NCBI RefSeq assembly: GCF_003243515.1
Contig: NZ_QFRA01000013.1
Location: forward strand, 1 to 44,914
Reading direction: 5' to 3'
Origin: Corynebacterium kroppenstedtii
GTDB lineage: Bacteria > Actinomycetota > Actinomycetes > Mycobacteriales > Mycobacteriaceae
Length of the DNA: 44,914 bases
Made by a program: the position numbers and the translations under genes. The notes under the pieces are model-generated. The model was given only the letters and a program-made list of their open reading frames with translations. It did no database searches and was not told the DNA's origin. Below, in pieces: positions 17,424 through 26,113 of this stretch. Positions within the stretch are counted from its first letter, which is position 1. Each line of letters begins with the position of its first letter.

Positions 17424-17873
17424 GTGAAAGCAGTGATAGCAATGCTGTTTCGTCGAGAACGAGATTTACCACGACGCGTTCCTTCGCGGGGTGACTTCTC
17501 CGGGCGTGCATCGGCATCGTCGGCTTCACAAGGTCCGCTTGCCATGGTTCGTGACGCCATTGCCTCTGGGGCCGTTGACTGTTCACGGATCGCTGAAAAT
17601 ACGGGCCTTGCCCGAACCACCGTCGATGCCTCCATCGAACACCTCGAACGCATGGGCTGGTTGACCAAGAAGCCACTGGGAACATCATGCCCCGGCGGGG
17701 GATGCTCATCCTGCCCATTGGGTAAGGCCGACGGAGGGGCCGGATGTGGATCGCATATAGGCGGAACGGGCCCGGTTGCGCTGGTCTTAACCCGTCGCCC
17801 ACAGTGCTGGCCGGCAGCGTCCACACCGGCTGTGCCTGAAGCTGTTCGCTCCGGGGGCCGACACGAGTTGTAG
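17424..17873 (+). CDS. FeoC-like winged-helix protein with four-Cys cluster
   Basis: The product (149 residues) has a helix-turn-helix-like region at about residues 41-82 (DAIASGAVDCSRIAENTG, TTVDASIEHLERMGWL) followed by a Cys cluster, Cys89, Cys94, Cys97 and Cys108 in a Gly-rich loop. FeoC proteins have the same layout: a small winged helix with a Cys loop proposed to bind an Fe-S cluster. It follows feoB by 22 bases and is last in the unit. The N-terminal 40 residues are low complexity; GTG 17424 is the longest start, while GTG 17433 and ATG 17442 are possible and none has a clear ribosome binding site. The C-terminal 40 residues look disordered. Confidence 0.78.
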   Translation: MKAVIAMLFRRERDLPRRVPSRGDFSGRASASSASQGPLAMVRDAIASGAVDCSRIAENTGLARTTVDASIEHLERMGWLTKKPLGTSCPGGGCSSCPLGKADGGAGCGSHIGGTGPVALVLTRRPQCWPAASTPAVPEAVRSGGRHEL

Positions 17874-17914
17874 AGCCGTGGCCTGAGTGGGCATAGCACA
17901 TGCACGCCACGGTT
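17874..17914 (+). terminator. Candidate terminator after the feo unit
   Basis: CCGTGGC (17876-17882) pairs perfectly with GCCACGG (17906-17912), extended by a G-T and an A-T pair, around a 23-base loop. There is no T run after it, so it is either a weak or Rho-aided terminator or chance. It lies directly after the FeoC-like gene stop. Confidence 0.4.
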
Positions 17915-17973
17915 CATCAGCCTATAGCGAACGCACTACCGTGTGAGGGCTAGTCGTGAGACACTTGTGAGCA

Positions 17974-19497
17974 ATGACTGAACGTTCACATAATTATCCG
18001 TCTTACTCGGACACCGACACTCACCTCACCGATTACCATGGCCGACGCGGGGGAGGTCTACATAACGACACAAGAGTTCGCCATGCGCACATGCTCACCG
18101 CGGGCGAACTCGACCTTAGCGAGCGTGACGAGCTCCGTGCGCTGTCGCGTGGTAGCCAAGCTCACACCACGGAGCAATCCGACGGCTATGACGTCGAATA
18201 TCGAAAGCTGCGCCTAGAAAGAGTCATTCTGGTCGGCGTATGGACCTCCGGGACGACCGCTGAATTCGAAGCAAATCTGGAAGAACTCTGTGCCCTCGCG
18301 GAGACAGCGGGGTCTGAGGTCCTCGAGTCTTTTTACCAGCGGCGCGAGAAGCCCGACGCGGGCACGTACATCGGATCCGGCAAGGTCGCTGAGCTCCGTG
18401 ATGCGGTCCGATCATTGGGCGCAGATACAGTGATTTGCGACGGCGAGCTGAGCCCTGGACAGCTCATCGCTTTAGAAAAACAGCTCGATGTCAAAGTTAT
18501 TGACCGCACGATGCTGATTCTCGATATTTTCGCTCAGCACGCGCAGTCCAAAGAGGGAAAAGCGCAGGTTTCCCTCGCTCAGATGGAATATCTTTATACG
18601 CGAGTCCGCGGCTGGGGCGACATGATGTCCCGGCAGGCGGGTGGACGTGCCGGCTCCAATGGTGGTGTTGGCCTCCGCGGCCCTGGTGAAACGAAGATCG
18701 AAGCTGATCGCCGACGGCTGCGTAAAGATATGGCTCGTTTGCGCGCAGAATTGCGAAGCATGACGACCGCTCGTGAGATTAAGCGGGATCGGCGGGATAG
18801 CTCTACCACTCCGCAAATCGCGATTGCTGGGTATACGAACGCTGGGAAGTCTTCGCTAATCAATGCCATCACCGGAGCAGGGGTGCTGGTGGAAGATGCT
18901 CTGTTCGCCACCTTGGACCCCACGACGCGTCGTGCAGAACTTGCCGACGGACGGGCGGTGATCTTTTCTGACACTGTTGGTTTCGTTCGGCACCTGCCGA
19001 CACAGTTGGTGGAGGCGTTCCGATCATCCTTAGAGGAAGTTGCGTCGGCAGACTTGGTGCTGCACGTTGTGGATGGTTCCGATCCCTTCCCACTGAAACA
19101 GATAACGGCAGTTCACGAGGTTCTTGCCGACGTTCGCAACAGTGGGGCCGAGACCATGCCGCCTGAAATCATTGTTGTGAACAAGATAGATCAGGCTGAC
19201 CCCATTGTTCTCGCGCAGCTTCGCCACGAGCTTGCCGACGTTGTCTTCGTGTCAGCGAAGACCGGCGAAAACATCGATGAACTCGCATCACGAATCGAAC
19301 TGTTCTTAAACACTCTGGATACCCATGTGAGGCTTCATGTCCCGTACACCCGTGGTGACATCGTAGCGAAAGTCCATGAGTATGGAACCGTTATCGACGA
19401 ACAATACGAAACCGATGGCACTGTCCTTGATGTGCGCGTTCCTGCTCGTGTTGCTCAAGAGGTGAAAGAGTTTATTCAGGCTGACGAATACTCATAA
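17974..19497 (+). CDS. hflX: GTPase HflX
   Basis: HflX is a ribosome-associated GTPase that splits stalled 70S ribosomes under stress. The N-terminal domain (about 75-270) ends in the Gly-rich loop GRAGSNGGVGLRGPGET and a coiled-coil of Arg-rich helices. The GTPase domain has G1 GYTNAGKSS at 286-294, G3 DTVGF at 333-337 and G4 NKID near 405. At 507 residues it has a variable leader of about 70 residues, common in actinobacteria. The ATG at 17974 has only a weak upstream site. The uracil permease gene starts 82 bases after it, as in C. glutamicum. Confidence 0.95.
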   Translation: MTERSHNYPSYSDTDTHLTDYHGRRGGGLHNDTRVRHAHMLTAGELDLSERDELRALSRGSQAHTTEQSDGYDVEYRKLRLERVILVGVWTSGTTAEFEANLEELCALAETAGSEVLESFYQRREKPDAGTYIGSGKVAELRDAVRSLGADTVICDGELSPGQLIALEKQLDVKVIDRTMLILDIFAQHAQSKEGKAQVSLAQMEYLYTRVRGWGDMMSRQAGGRAGSNGGVGLRGPGETKIEADRRRLRKDMARLRAELRSMTTAREIKRDRRDSSTTPQIAIAGYTNAGKSSLINAITGAGVLVEDALFATLDPTTRRAELADGRAVIFSDTVGFVRHLPTQLVEAFRSSLEEVASADLVLHVVDGSDPFPLKQITAVHEVLADVRNSGAETMPPEIIVVNKIDQADPIVLAQLRHELADVVFVSAKTGENIDELASRIELFLNTLDTHVRLHVPYTRGDIVAKVHEYGTVIDEQYETDGTVLDVRVPARVAQEVKEFIQADEYS

Positions 19498-19579
19498 TTT
19501 TCTTTGCTTACAGAGGCGTGACCGTGTTGATAGGGGTCGTAGTAAGGATCTAACTGCTCAGGTTGAATAATAAGAAAGC

Positions 19580-20872
19580 GTGAGCGCAAAAAAGAGTCTT
19601 TTACCGTGGTCCGTGCATGGTGACGGAAAAACACCCCGACCTGGGGCTGTCGTGGCACCAGATGAGCGATTAAGTTGGCCTCGAACGATCGGCGTGGGAA
19701 TGCAGCACGTCATTGCCATGTTCGGGGCGACGCTTCTTGTCCCCACCCTCACCGGGTTCCCCGTCAATACCACCTTGTTGTTCTCTGGTCTGGGGACGAT
19801 GGCGTTTCTCCTCATCACGAGGAATCGTCTTCCATCATATTTAGGGTCCTCATTTGCGTTCATTGCTCCCTTAACCGCGGCACATAGCGCGGGACTCTCC
19901 GCCCAGCTGGGTGGCGTACTCGCCGCAGGATTAGCGCTCGCGGTCCTGGGGCTCGTCGTTATGGCCGTGGGACAACACGCCCTTGGCGCCGTGATGCCTC
20001 CGCCCGTCACAGGAGCAATCGTCGCCCTCATCGGTTTGAATCTGGCCCCTGCCGCCACATCCAACGTGCAAAAGCAGACATTAGTCGCCGGCGTCACTCT
20101 GGCGGCCATTCTACTCTTCACCGTGGCCGGTCGAGGGATGATCGCGCGGCTAGGAATTCTTTTTGGTGTCGTCGTGGGGTGGGTTTTCGCGTCGCTAACA
20201 GGTAATTTAGCGCCAGGCACCTCAGAGACTATTGCGAATGCCGCGTGGATTGGTTTCCCACAATTCCATTCTCCCGTTTTCCACACGGGAATCGTTATCT
20301 CGACGATCCCCGTCGTCGTTGTGTTAATCGCAGAAAATGTCGGCCATGTGAAGGCTGTTTCTGCCATGACGGGAAGAAATATGGATGACTTAGCGGGGAA
20401 AGCTTTATTTTCTGACGGTATCGCGACGACAGTGGCAGGATTCTGCGGCGGATCGGGTACAACCAGTTACGCCGAAAATATTGGTGTCATGGCGGCTACG
20501 AGAGTCTATTCCACGGTTGTGTATTGGGTTGCTGCTGCGACCGCAATAATTCTTGCCTTTATTCCTAAGTTCGGCGCTTTAGTGTTCACTATTCCCACGG
20601 GAGTTTTGGGCGGTTCGACCATGGTCTTATACGGCATGATTGGTATTGCTTGGGATTCGTATTTGGCAAGATAACAATGTTCGATTTACCAATCCAGTTA
20701 ATCTGACCGCTGCTGCAGTGGCGTTAATAGCGGGAATAGGAAATCTCACATTGCGGGTGGGCTCAGTCGATATTGAGGGCATCGCGTGGGGATCATCGTT
20801 GGATACCCGCTCTTGCGCTATCTCTTCGAGCACGTGGGGGAAGGGCAGGACGTTAGCCAACGTCAGTATTAA
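19580..20872 (+). pseudogene. uraA: Uracil/xanthine permease (NCS2 family), two compensating frameshifts
   Basis: The family sequence, a nucleobase-cation symporter with about 14 helices, is clear from SWPRTIGVGMQHVIAMFGAT and GLGTMAFLL through ENVGHVKAV and GSGTTSYAENIG. Near 20647-20652 one extra base appears (expected IGILGIRIW) and the open frame ends at 20674. The homologous sequence GIRIWQDNNVRFTNPVNL continues in the next frame up to about 20785-20790, where a missing base (GCG-TGGGG for an expected GCG-TTGGGG) returns it to the first frame: GIIVGYPLLRYLFEHVGEG to the stop at 20872. Total 431 codons, the normal size. The GTG at 19580 is the likely start. The two indels lie 140 bases apart; either decay or read errors. 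Confidence 0.85.
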
Positions 20873-20907
20873 AAAATGGGGATGACCAGAAATATTCGGT
20901 CATCCCC
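20871..20907. terminator. Terminator between uraA and ptsH
   Basis: A perfect 10-base stem, GGGGATGACC (20878-20887) with GGTCATCCCC (20898-20907), closes a 10-base loop. On the minus strand it is followed by a T run (the A run at 20871-20876), so it is a good intrinsic terminator for ptsH; it can also stop uraA transcription. Confidence 0.88.
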
Positions 20908-20958
20908 ATCAATAGTGCCGTTGGTCACCGCACAGTGGCGGTCCCGACAACTAACGGA

Positions 20959-21228
20959 TTATTCGTTATCGAGGTTCTGCGAAACCAGAGCCGCAATCTT
21001 CTCGACAGCTTCGGCGTTCTCAGACGAAACTTCCACGGTATCACCGTGCTCAGCGCCCAAGGCCATAATCATGAGGGAAGAAGCGGCGTCGGCAGGTTCT
21101 GCATCATCATCGTCGGGAAGCGAGATCAAGATCTCGTCATCATAGTTAGATGCTTCCTCGGCGATAACAGCTGCGGGACGAGCGTGAAGACCAACGGTAG
21201 AACCGACAGTCACGGTTGTGGAAGCCAT
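20959..21228 (-). CDS. ptsH: Phosphocarrier protein HPr
   Basis: HPr carries the phosphoryl group from Enzyme I to the EIIA domains of the sugar PTS. The 89-residue protein has the active-site His15 in GLHARPA and the second conserved region SSLMIMALG around residue 51, where Firmicutes carry the regulatory Ser46; actinobacteria lack HPr kinase, so no regulation by that route is implied. An acidic DDDDAEP loop precedes it. The ATG is preceded by AGAAAGG. It lies 283 bases after the fructose EII gene and so probably has its own promoter, as in C. glutamicum, where ptsH is the end of the same cluster. Confidence 0.96.
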   Translation of the reverse strand: MASTTVTVGSTVGLHARPAAVIAEEASNYDDEILISLPDDDDAEPADAASSLMIMALGAEHGDTVEVSSENAEAVEKIAALVSQNLDNE

Positions 21229-21503
21229 AAGTGAACCTTTCTGTTAATCAAAACAAGGTGTGGATCATCGGGATCCTCTTGTGCCAGAATAACGGACTTA
21301 AAGCCCTCCTGCACAAAGCATTTTATTTATTTCTGCAGCGGTGCTTATTGTAGCGGATAAGTTGCTGCAAGTGTGGTAGTTCAGATACGGAAAGTGCCAT
21401 GTGCCACAGCCTTTTCTGTATCTGACGATCGGGGAGTACCGCTGTTTTGTTGTTCAGCGCGTGCCCGCCCAATTTTTAAGCCAATGTCAGTGTAATGGCC
21501 GAG

Positions 21504-21537
21504 CTTCTGCTTTACGCTGTGGTCTTGGCAGAAGCCT
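21504..21537 (-). terminator. Hairpin across the fruA stop codon
   Basis: GCTTCTGC (21504-21511 as read on plus) and GCAGAAGC (21530-21537) form an 8-base stem that spans the end of fruA, including its stop at 21512. There is no T run directly after it on the minus strand. It may end the fruRKA transcript or protect its 3' end; this is inference. Confidence 0.4.
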
Positions 21538-23770
21538 CTTTGTTCTGCGACGACGGTGTTGCCGATTTCGCAGCATCGCGGGTCTTGACTGGCCACCATG
21601 TCTTCAGGGCGACGACACCAGCCGCAGCGATGACTACACCAACCACCAGCGAGACGAAGAACATGAGGACGTGGGTGACGGCCAGTATCACGAATACACC
21701 GCCGTGAGGAGCCATCAGTTCGACGCCAGCTGCCATCGAGATCGCCCCGGAGACTGCGCCACCGAGCATCGTCGCCGGAATCACGCGCAGCGGGTCCGCA
21801 GCGGCGAAGGGGATAGCGCCTTCAGAGATGAAGGATAGACCTAGCAACCATGCCGCTTTTCCGTTTTCCTGCTCCGCTTTATTGAAGAGCTTAGGCCGCA
21901 AAGTCGTCGCAAGAGCCAGAGCCAGTGGCGGAACCATACCGGTAATCATGACAGCAGCCATGATCTTCAACGACGCAGGATCGTCGACATTCAGGCCCGC
22001 CGTGGCGAATAAGTACGCTGCCTTGTTGATGGGGCCACCCAGGTCGAAGCACATCATGAGGCCCAGGATGATTCCGAGGAGAACCGCGGAGGAGCCGGAC
22101 ATCGAGTTCAGCCCGTTCTGCAGGGCGTCCATCAGAGAGGCGATCGGGCGTCCCAGCAGGATAAACATGGCGAAGCCAGTGATGAGCGAGTCCACCAAAG
22201 GAATGATCACAACAGGCATCAACCCAGCAAGCCACCGCGGTGGATTAAGCGTGTTGAACCACATTGCGATGAGACCTGCGATGAGGCCGGTGAACAGACC
22301 ACCAATGAACCCTGCACCGACAGCGACGGAGACGGCACCACCAATGAATCCTGGCGCGATACCTGGACGGCCACCGATGGCGTAGGCGATGTACCCCGAC
22401 AGCGCACTAACGAGGAAGTTCATCCCCAGCGTGCCGACGTAGGCCGATACAGCACCAAGGTAGATCAGCAGAGGAGCCTGGCTGAAGTTGTACGTTTCGC
22501 CGTCGACAGTAATGTGCTGCCCAGGAAGGTTCCACAGAGCATTGTGGTTGACGACGGTTTCGTAGACCTTGGCGATATCCGCACCAGACAGCACGAAGGC
22601 CAGCGCCATAAGGAGGCCGCCTGCTGCGACGAACGGAATCATGTACGACACACCGGTCATCAGGGCTTGCTGGATGCGCTTGCCCCAGCCGAGTCCCTCG
22701 CCCTCTTCCTGAGAGCTCTCAGACGACGATGATGCTTTCCCCTTGACACGGCGTGCATGGGGATCTTTCGATGCCGCGATGGCTTCATCGATCATGACCG
22801 CGGGTTCATCGATGGCCCGCTTCACGCCAGATTCAATGACTGGCTTGCCCGCGAACCGCTCACGGTCCTTGACTCCGACGTCCGTTGCGAAGATGACCGC
22901 GTCGGCATTCTTAATGACGTCGGAGGGAAGGGGAGTGACTCCGGACGATCCCTGAGTTTCAACCGTGATCTCGACATCGTCACGCGCGTCGGCCGTTTGG
23001 GATAGAGAATCCGCAGCTATGTACGTGTGTGCAATACCGGTTGGGCACGCGGTAATAGCGACAAGGTGGGTAACAGCCTCTCCGGATCCACCAGCGTTAT
23101 CGCTGCTGTCGGCGCTTTGAGCTGATGCTCCGGCCGCTCCGACGGGCGTCGACCCCGCAGCGCTACCGGCTGCAGCCGAACCTGCACTCTTGCTTGCCGA
23201 CGCCGTCGATGCGGACTTCTTCTTTGGCTTGGCAGCCAAGGTATCAAGGATGCGCTGGGCTGCATCTTTCTCGTCGGATGCTTCACGTAGCGAGTCCTGG
23301 AAAGAGGCTTTAACCAAGCTTCGGGCTAATTTCGACAGGATCCGCAGGTGCGCTTTCCCTCCGCCCATCGGAGCGGAGATAAGAAAAACCAGGTCGGCGG
23401 GTCCATCGGCGGAGCCAAAATCGACGGGCTTCGAGAGGCGCGCGAAGGTTAGCGTCGGAACTTCCACATGGCTGGTGCGGCAGTGCGGAATTGCCACGCC
23501 ACCAGGCACACCCGTGGCTGACTTCGATTCACGAGTCAAGGCGTCAGAGGTAAGCCCCTCGGCGTCATCAGCGCGACCGGCCACCGCCGCATGTGAAGCC
23601 AAAGCTTTAATAACAGCTTCCTTGGTATCACCGGGAGCCACGTCGAGCATGATGAGGTCCGGGGTGATTACGGGAGGCTCCGAGGAGTTCGCCTGCGTTC
23701 CCTCCGCTGGTGCTGTTTCTTTTTGTGTCGGGTTGTTCGGAGTAGATCCGGAACCGCTCGATGATGTCAT
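21512..23770 (-). CDS. fruA: PTS fructose transporter EIIABC
   Basis: This 752-residue protein imports fructose as fructose-1-phosphate. Domains run A-B-C. EIIA (about 35-180) has active His96 in GGVAIPHCRTS. An Ala/Ser linker (185-230) leads to EIIB (about 234-335) with Cys242 in ITACPTGIAHTY. EIIC (about 360-735) has the membrane helices with GVSYMIPFVAAGG and GPINKAAYLFATAG. The gene overlaps fruK by four bases (ATGA type), so translation is coupled. The C. glutamicum counterpart is called ptsF. All phosphorylation sites and the full length are kept, so it should be functional with the intact ptsH and ptsI here. Confidence 0.96.
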   Translation of the reverse strand: MTSSSGSGSTPNNPTQKETAPAEGTQANSSEPPVITPDLIMLDVAPGDTKEAVIKALASHAAVAGRADDAEGLTSDALTRESKSATGVPGGVAIPHCRTSHVEVPTLTFARLSKPVDFGSADGPADLVFLISAPMGGGKAHLRILSKLARSLVKASFQDSLREASDEKDAAQRILDTLAAKPKKKSASTASASKSAGSAAAGSAAGSTPVGAAGASAQSADSSDNAGGSGEAVTHLVAITACPTGIAHTYIAADSLSQTADARDDVEITVETQGSSGVTPLPSDVIKNADAVIFATDVGVKDRERFAGKPVIESGVKRAIDEPAVMIDEAIAASKDPHARRVKGKASSSSESSQEEGEGLGWGKRIQQALMTGVSYMIPFVAAGGLLMALAFVLSGADIAKVYETVVNHNALWNLPGQHITVDGETYNFSQAPLLIYLGAVSAYVGTLGMNFLVSALSGYIAYAIGGRPGIAPGFIGGAVSVAVGAGFIGGLFTGLIAGLIAMWFNTLNPPRWLAGLMPVVIIPLVDSLITGFAMFILLGRPIASLMDALQNGLNSMSGSSAVLLGIILGLMMCFDLGGPINKAAYLFATAGLNVDDPASLKIMAAVMITGMVPPLALALATTLRPKLFNKAEQENGKAAWLLGLSFISEGAIPFAAADPLRVIPATMLGGAVSGAISMAAGVELMAPHGGVFVILAVTHVLMFFVSLVVGVVIAAAGVVALKTWWPVKTRDAAKSATPSSQNKEASAKTTA

Positions 23771-24921
23771 GACACTCCTTTCAAGGCTGTTGCTTCAGCG
23801 CCAGCCATGACGGTGACGGATTCAGGTTGTGTTTGGGAGGGGAAGGGGATTGTCGTTCCGGGCAGCGACGTTGCCGCAGAGCCGTAAGCTACAGCGTATT
23901 GAAGTGCAGTTTTCTCAACTGAACTGTCTGTAGCTGAGCTCGTTTCGTTACTGTGACCGCTTCTTTGGGTACCAATAATGAAGCCAGCCAAGCTTGAATC
24001 ACCCGCTCCGACAGTACTCACCGGAGTGATAGGAGGCGGAGAGGCATACCAGGTCCCTTGCTGGGTAGCTAAGACCGCGCCCGACGCACCGAGTGTGAGC
24101 AGGACATAACGCACGCCGTGGTCAACCAAGAGCTTTGCGGCTTCTGTCGCGGGCTTGAGATTTCCCTGCGATGCCTCGTGTTCAATGTTTTTCTCGTCGA
24201 GGCCGAGGATCTGGCCGATTTCGAAACCATTTGGTTTCAGAAGATCGGGGGCCACGGCAGGATCTTTCAGCATCCGGGCACCGAGTTCTTCAAGCGGTTT
24301 ATCTGACGTGTCGACCGCTATTTTGACGTCGTGCCCGTCGGCGCTCTTACGAATCACTCCGACCATGTCGGCGTACCACGATGTAGGCAGTCCAGGTGGC
24401 AGTGAACCGGAGAGAACGATCCATGACGCACGCTGCGCGACCTGCGAAATCACTCGGGTCAGTGTGTCGACGTGATCATGCTCAAGAGGGTTGCCTGGCT
24501 CATTCAGTTTCGTCGTCGTGCCATCGGGTTCCGTGACGGTGAGATTGACGCGGACGGGATGGTCAGCTGGCGTCGGTACAAAACTGAGACCTGTTTTATG
24601 AACTAAAGAAGTAAAGGGATCGCCTGCGGATGCCGGTGCAATGGCGACGGTTGGTTCGTCGGCCCTGTAAGTAGCCATCGCTACGTTGATACCTTTGCCG
24701 GCTGGTACATCGGTAACGTCAGTGATCCTGTTTACTCCACCTCGATCAAGTGGGGTGGATATTGCAGCCGTACGATCCATGCAGGGATTAGGGGTCACTG
24801 TGACGACAGCATTGTCGGGAATTCGCAAGGACTGACTATCTAATGCTTCAATGCCGGATGGACTAGTGCCATCGTGTGTTTCGCCTTCTTGTGGAGTCGG
24901 CGATGATGAGTGTGAAGACAT
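23767..24921 (-). CDS. fruK: 1-phosphofructokinase FruK
   Basis: FruK phosphorylates fructose-1-phosphate, the product of FruA, to fructose-1,6-bisphosphate. It belongs to the PfkB/ribokinase family: the first signature GGVNRITDVTDVPAGKGINVA is at about 61-81 and the second, with the catalytic Asp, is GAGDS at 305-309. TPNPCMDRT near the N-terminus is typical of 1-phosphofructokinases. At 384 residues it is longer than the usual 310-330 because of a Ser/Pro-rich leader of about 35 residues and a C-terminal extension. Possible later starts exist but no other ATG fits the family start. It lies 92 bases after fruR and overlaps fruA. Confidence 0.94.
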   Translation of the reverse strand: MSSHSSSPTPQEGETHDGTSPSGIEALDSQSLRIPDNAVVTVTPNPCMDRTAAISTPLDRGGVNRITDVTDVPAGKGINVAMATYRADEPTVAIAPASAGDPFTSLVHKTGLSFVPTPADHPVRVNLTVTEPDGTTTKLNEPGNPLEHDHVDTLTRVISQVAQRASWIVLSGSLPPGLPTSWYADMVGVIRKSADGHDVKIAVDTSDKPLEELGARMLKDPAVAPDLLKPNGFEIGQILGLDEKNIEHEASQGNLKPATEAAKLLVDHGVRYVLLTLGASGAVLATQQGTWYASPPPITPVSTVGAGDSSLAGFIIGTQRSGHSNETSSATDSSVEKTALQYAVAYGSAATSLPGTTIPFPSQTQPESVTVMAGAEATALKGVS

Positions 24922-25013
24922 TATTCCTCTAGACGTGGTGGCGGTGGATCGGCATCGTCGTTGTGTTCGAAACTTGTTGTGCTCATGAGAGCGTCGAGCT
25001 CTTTTACGCGTTC

Positions 25014-25793
25014 TTACTGTGCGACGACGACATCGATCTCGTGTTCGCGAAGTTGGGAAAGGAAACTTTCCGGGGCGGCAGAGTCAGTGATGAGAACGTC
25101 AATATCACTCAGTGCAGCAAAGCTGACCAGATAATCACGGCCAAATTTCGACGAATCGCACATGGCGATGACGCGATTGGCATTAGTGATCATGGCTCTC
25201 TTGACAGCTGCTTCCTGGGGGTCAGCCGTCGATAGGCCATGGTCAATGGTCAACGCATTCGTGCCGATAAACGCTACGTCAGCACGCATAAGCGCGAGCG
25301 TACGCAGCGCAGTATCACCCACAACAGCTTGGGTAATCGCACGAATTTGGCCACCGAGTAGCTGAAGATCGGTTAAGTTCCGGCTTGCCAGATTCATCGC
25401 AATGGGAAGGCAGTTCGTGACGATGGGCCATCCGCGTCCCGACGACAAATCCGCGATGTGATTAGCCAAGACCGCTGTTGTTGTGCCCGCGTCTAGAAAA
25501 ATGCCTGCACCTTGTGGTGGGAGGTAATCCATTGCGGTTCGGCCGATAGCGGCTTTAGCGCCGGATGCGGCCCTTGCGCGACTGTCGATGGGTAGCTCTA
25601 ATGTCTGGAAATTGGTGGACGCCACAGCACCGCCGTGCACGCGATGGATAGCGCCTTCCCGATCGAGTTGAGCAAGGTCTCGACGAACCGTTTCTGCTGT
25701 TACTGAGAATCGTTCGGACAAGTCTGTGACGCTGACGCGGCCTTCAACGGCGGTGAGAGAAGCGATTTGTCTCCGTCGTTCCTCTGCATACAT
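25014..25793 (-). CDS. fruR: DeoR-family fructose regulator FruR
   Basis: The 259-residue protein has a DeoR winged helix at the N-terminus (ERRRQIASLTAVEGRVSVTD, then FSVTAETVRRDLAQLDREG and IHRVHGGA) and the C-terminal sugar-phosphate sensor domain with GIFLDAGTTTAVLA. Its place as the first gene before fruK and fruA, and divergent from ptsI, matches C. glutamicum FruR, which represses PTS genes and responds to fructose-derived phosphates. The upstream region carries direct repeats that may be its operator. Confidence 0.92.
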   Translation of the reverse strand: MYAEERRRQIASLTAVEGRVSVTDLSERFSVTAETVRRDLAQLDREGAIHRVHGGAVASTNFQTLELPIDSRARAASGAKAAIGRTAMDYLPPQGAGIFLDAGTTTAVLANHIADLSSGRGWPIVTNCLPIAMNLASRNLTDLQLLGGQIRAITQAVVGDTALRTLALMRADVAFIGTNALTIDHGLSTADPQEAAVKRAMITNANRVIAMCDSSKFGRDYLVSFAALSDIDVLITDSAAPESFLSQLREHEIDVVVAQ

Positions 25794-26113
25794 GTCTGTG
25801 TCACTTGTCCCTTCACGTCTGGTTCGCGCTGAGTCTGCGCTTGATTCGTTGGTTTTACGTTGTCTTCATGTTTCTTCGCGCCTAAGAGTACACGTTTCGT
25901 TTTCAAACGGTCATCAGACCGTGTCTGAATGCCTCCGATCGGACATAAAGAGAGCATCCAATCAGTGGCTTTTCTGTGGTTTTACGTTGACTTTACTGTG
26001 AACGTGAGCATTTGGGCATAGTTTTGTAACTTTTCCCACTCTGAATGATGGTATATTTCTGGAATCACCCGTTAGACTTGGATTAAAGAAATCCGACATG
26101 AGGAGCGACTTTA
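25794..26113. promoter_or_regulatory. Divergent fruR/ptsI region with repeats
   Basis: This 320-base gap holds no gene that I can support. A 13-base direct repeat, TGGTTTTACGTTG, occurs at 25850-25862 and 25977-25989, 127 bases apart. Between them an inverted repeat CGTTT-N7-AAACG lies at 25893-25909. A -10-like TATATT occurs near 26051 and GAGGAG at 26100-26105 serves ptsI. The repeats are candidates for FruR, or for other carbon-control proteins such as SugR or a CRP-like factor; no binding is shown by the sequence alone. Confidence 0.5.
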
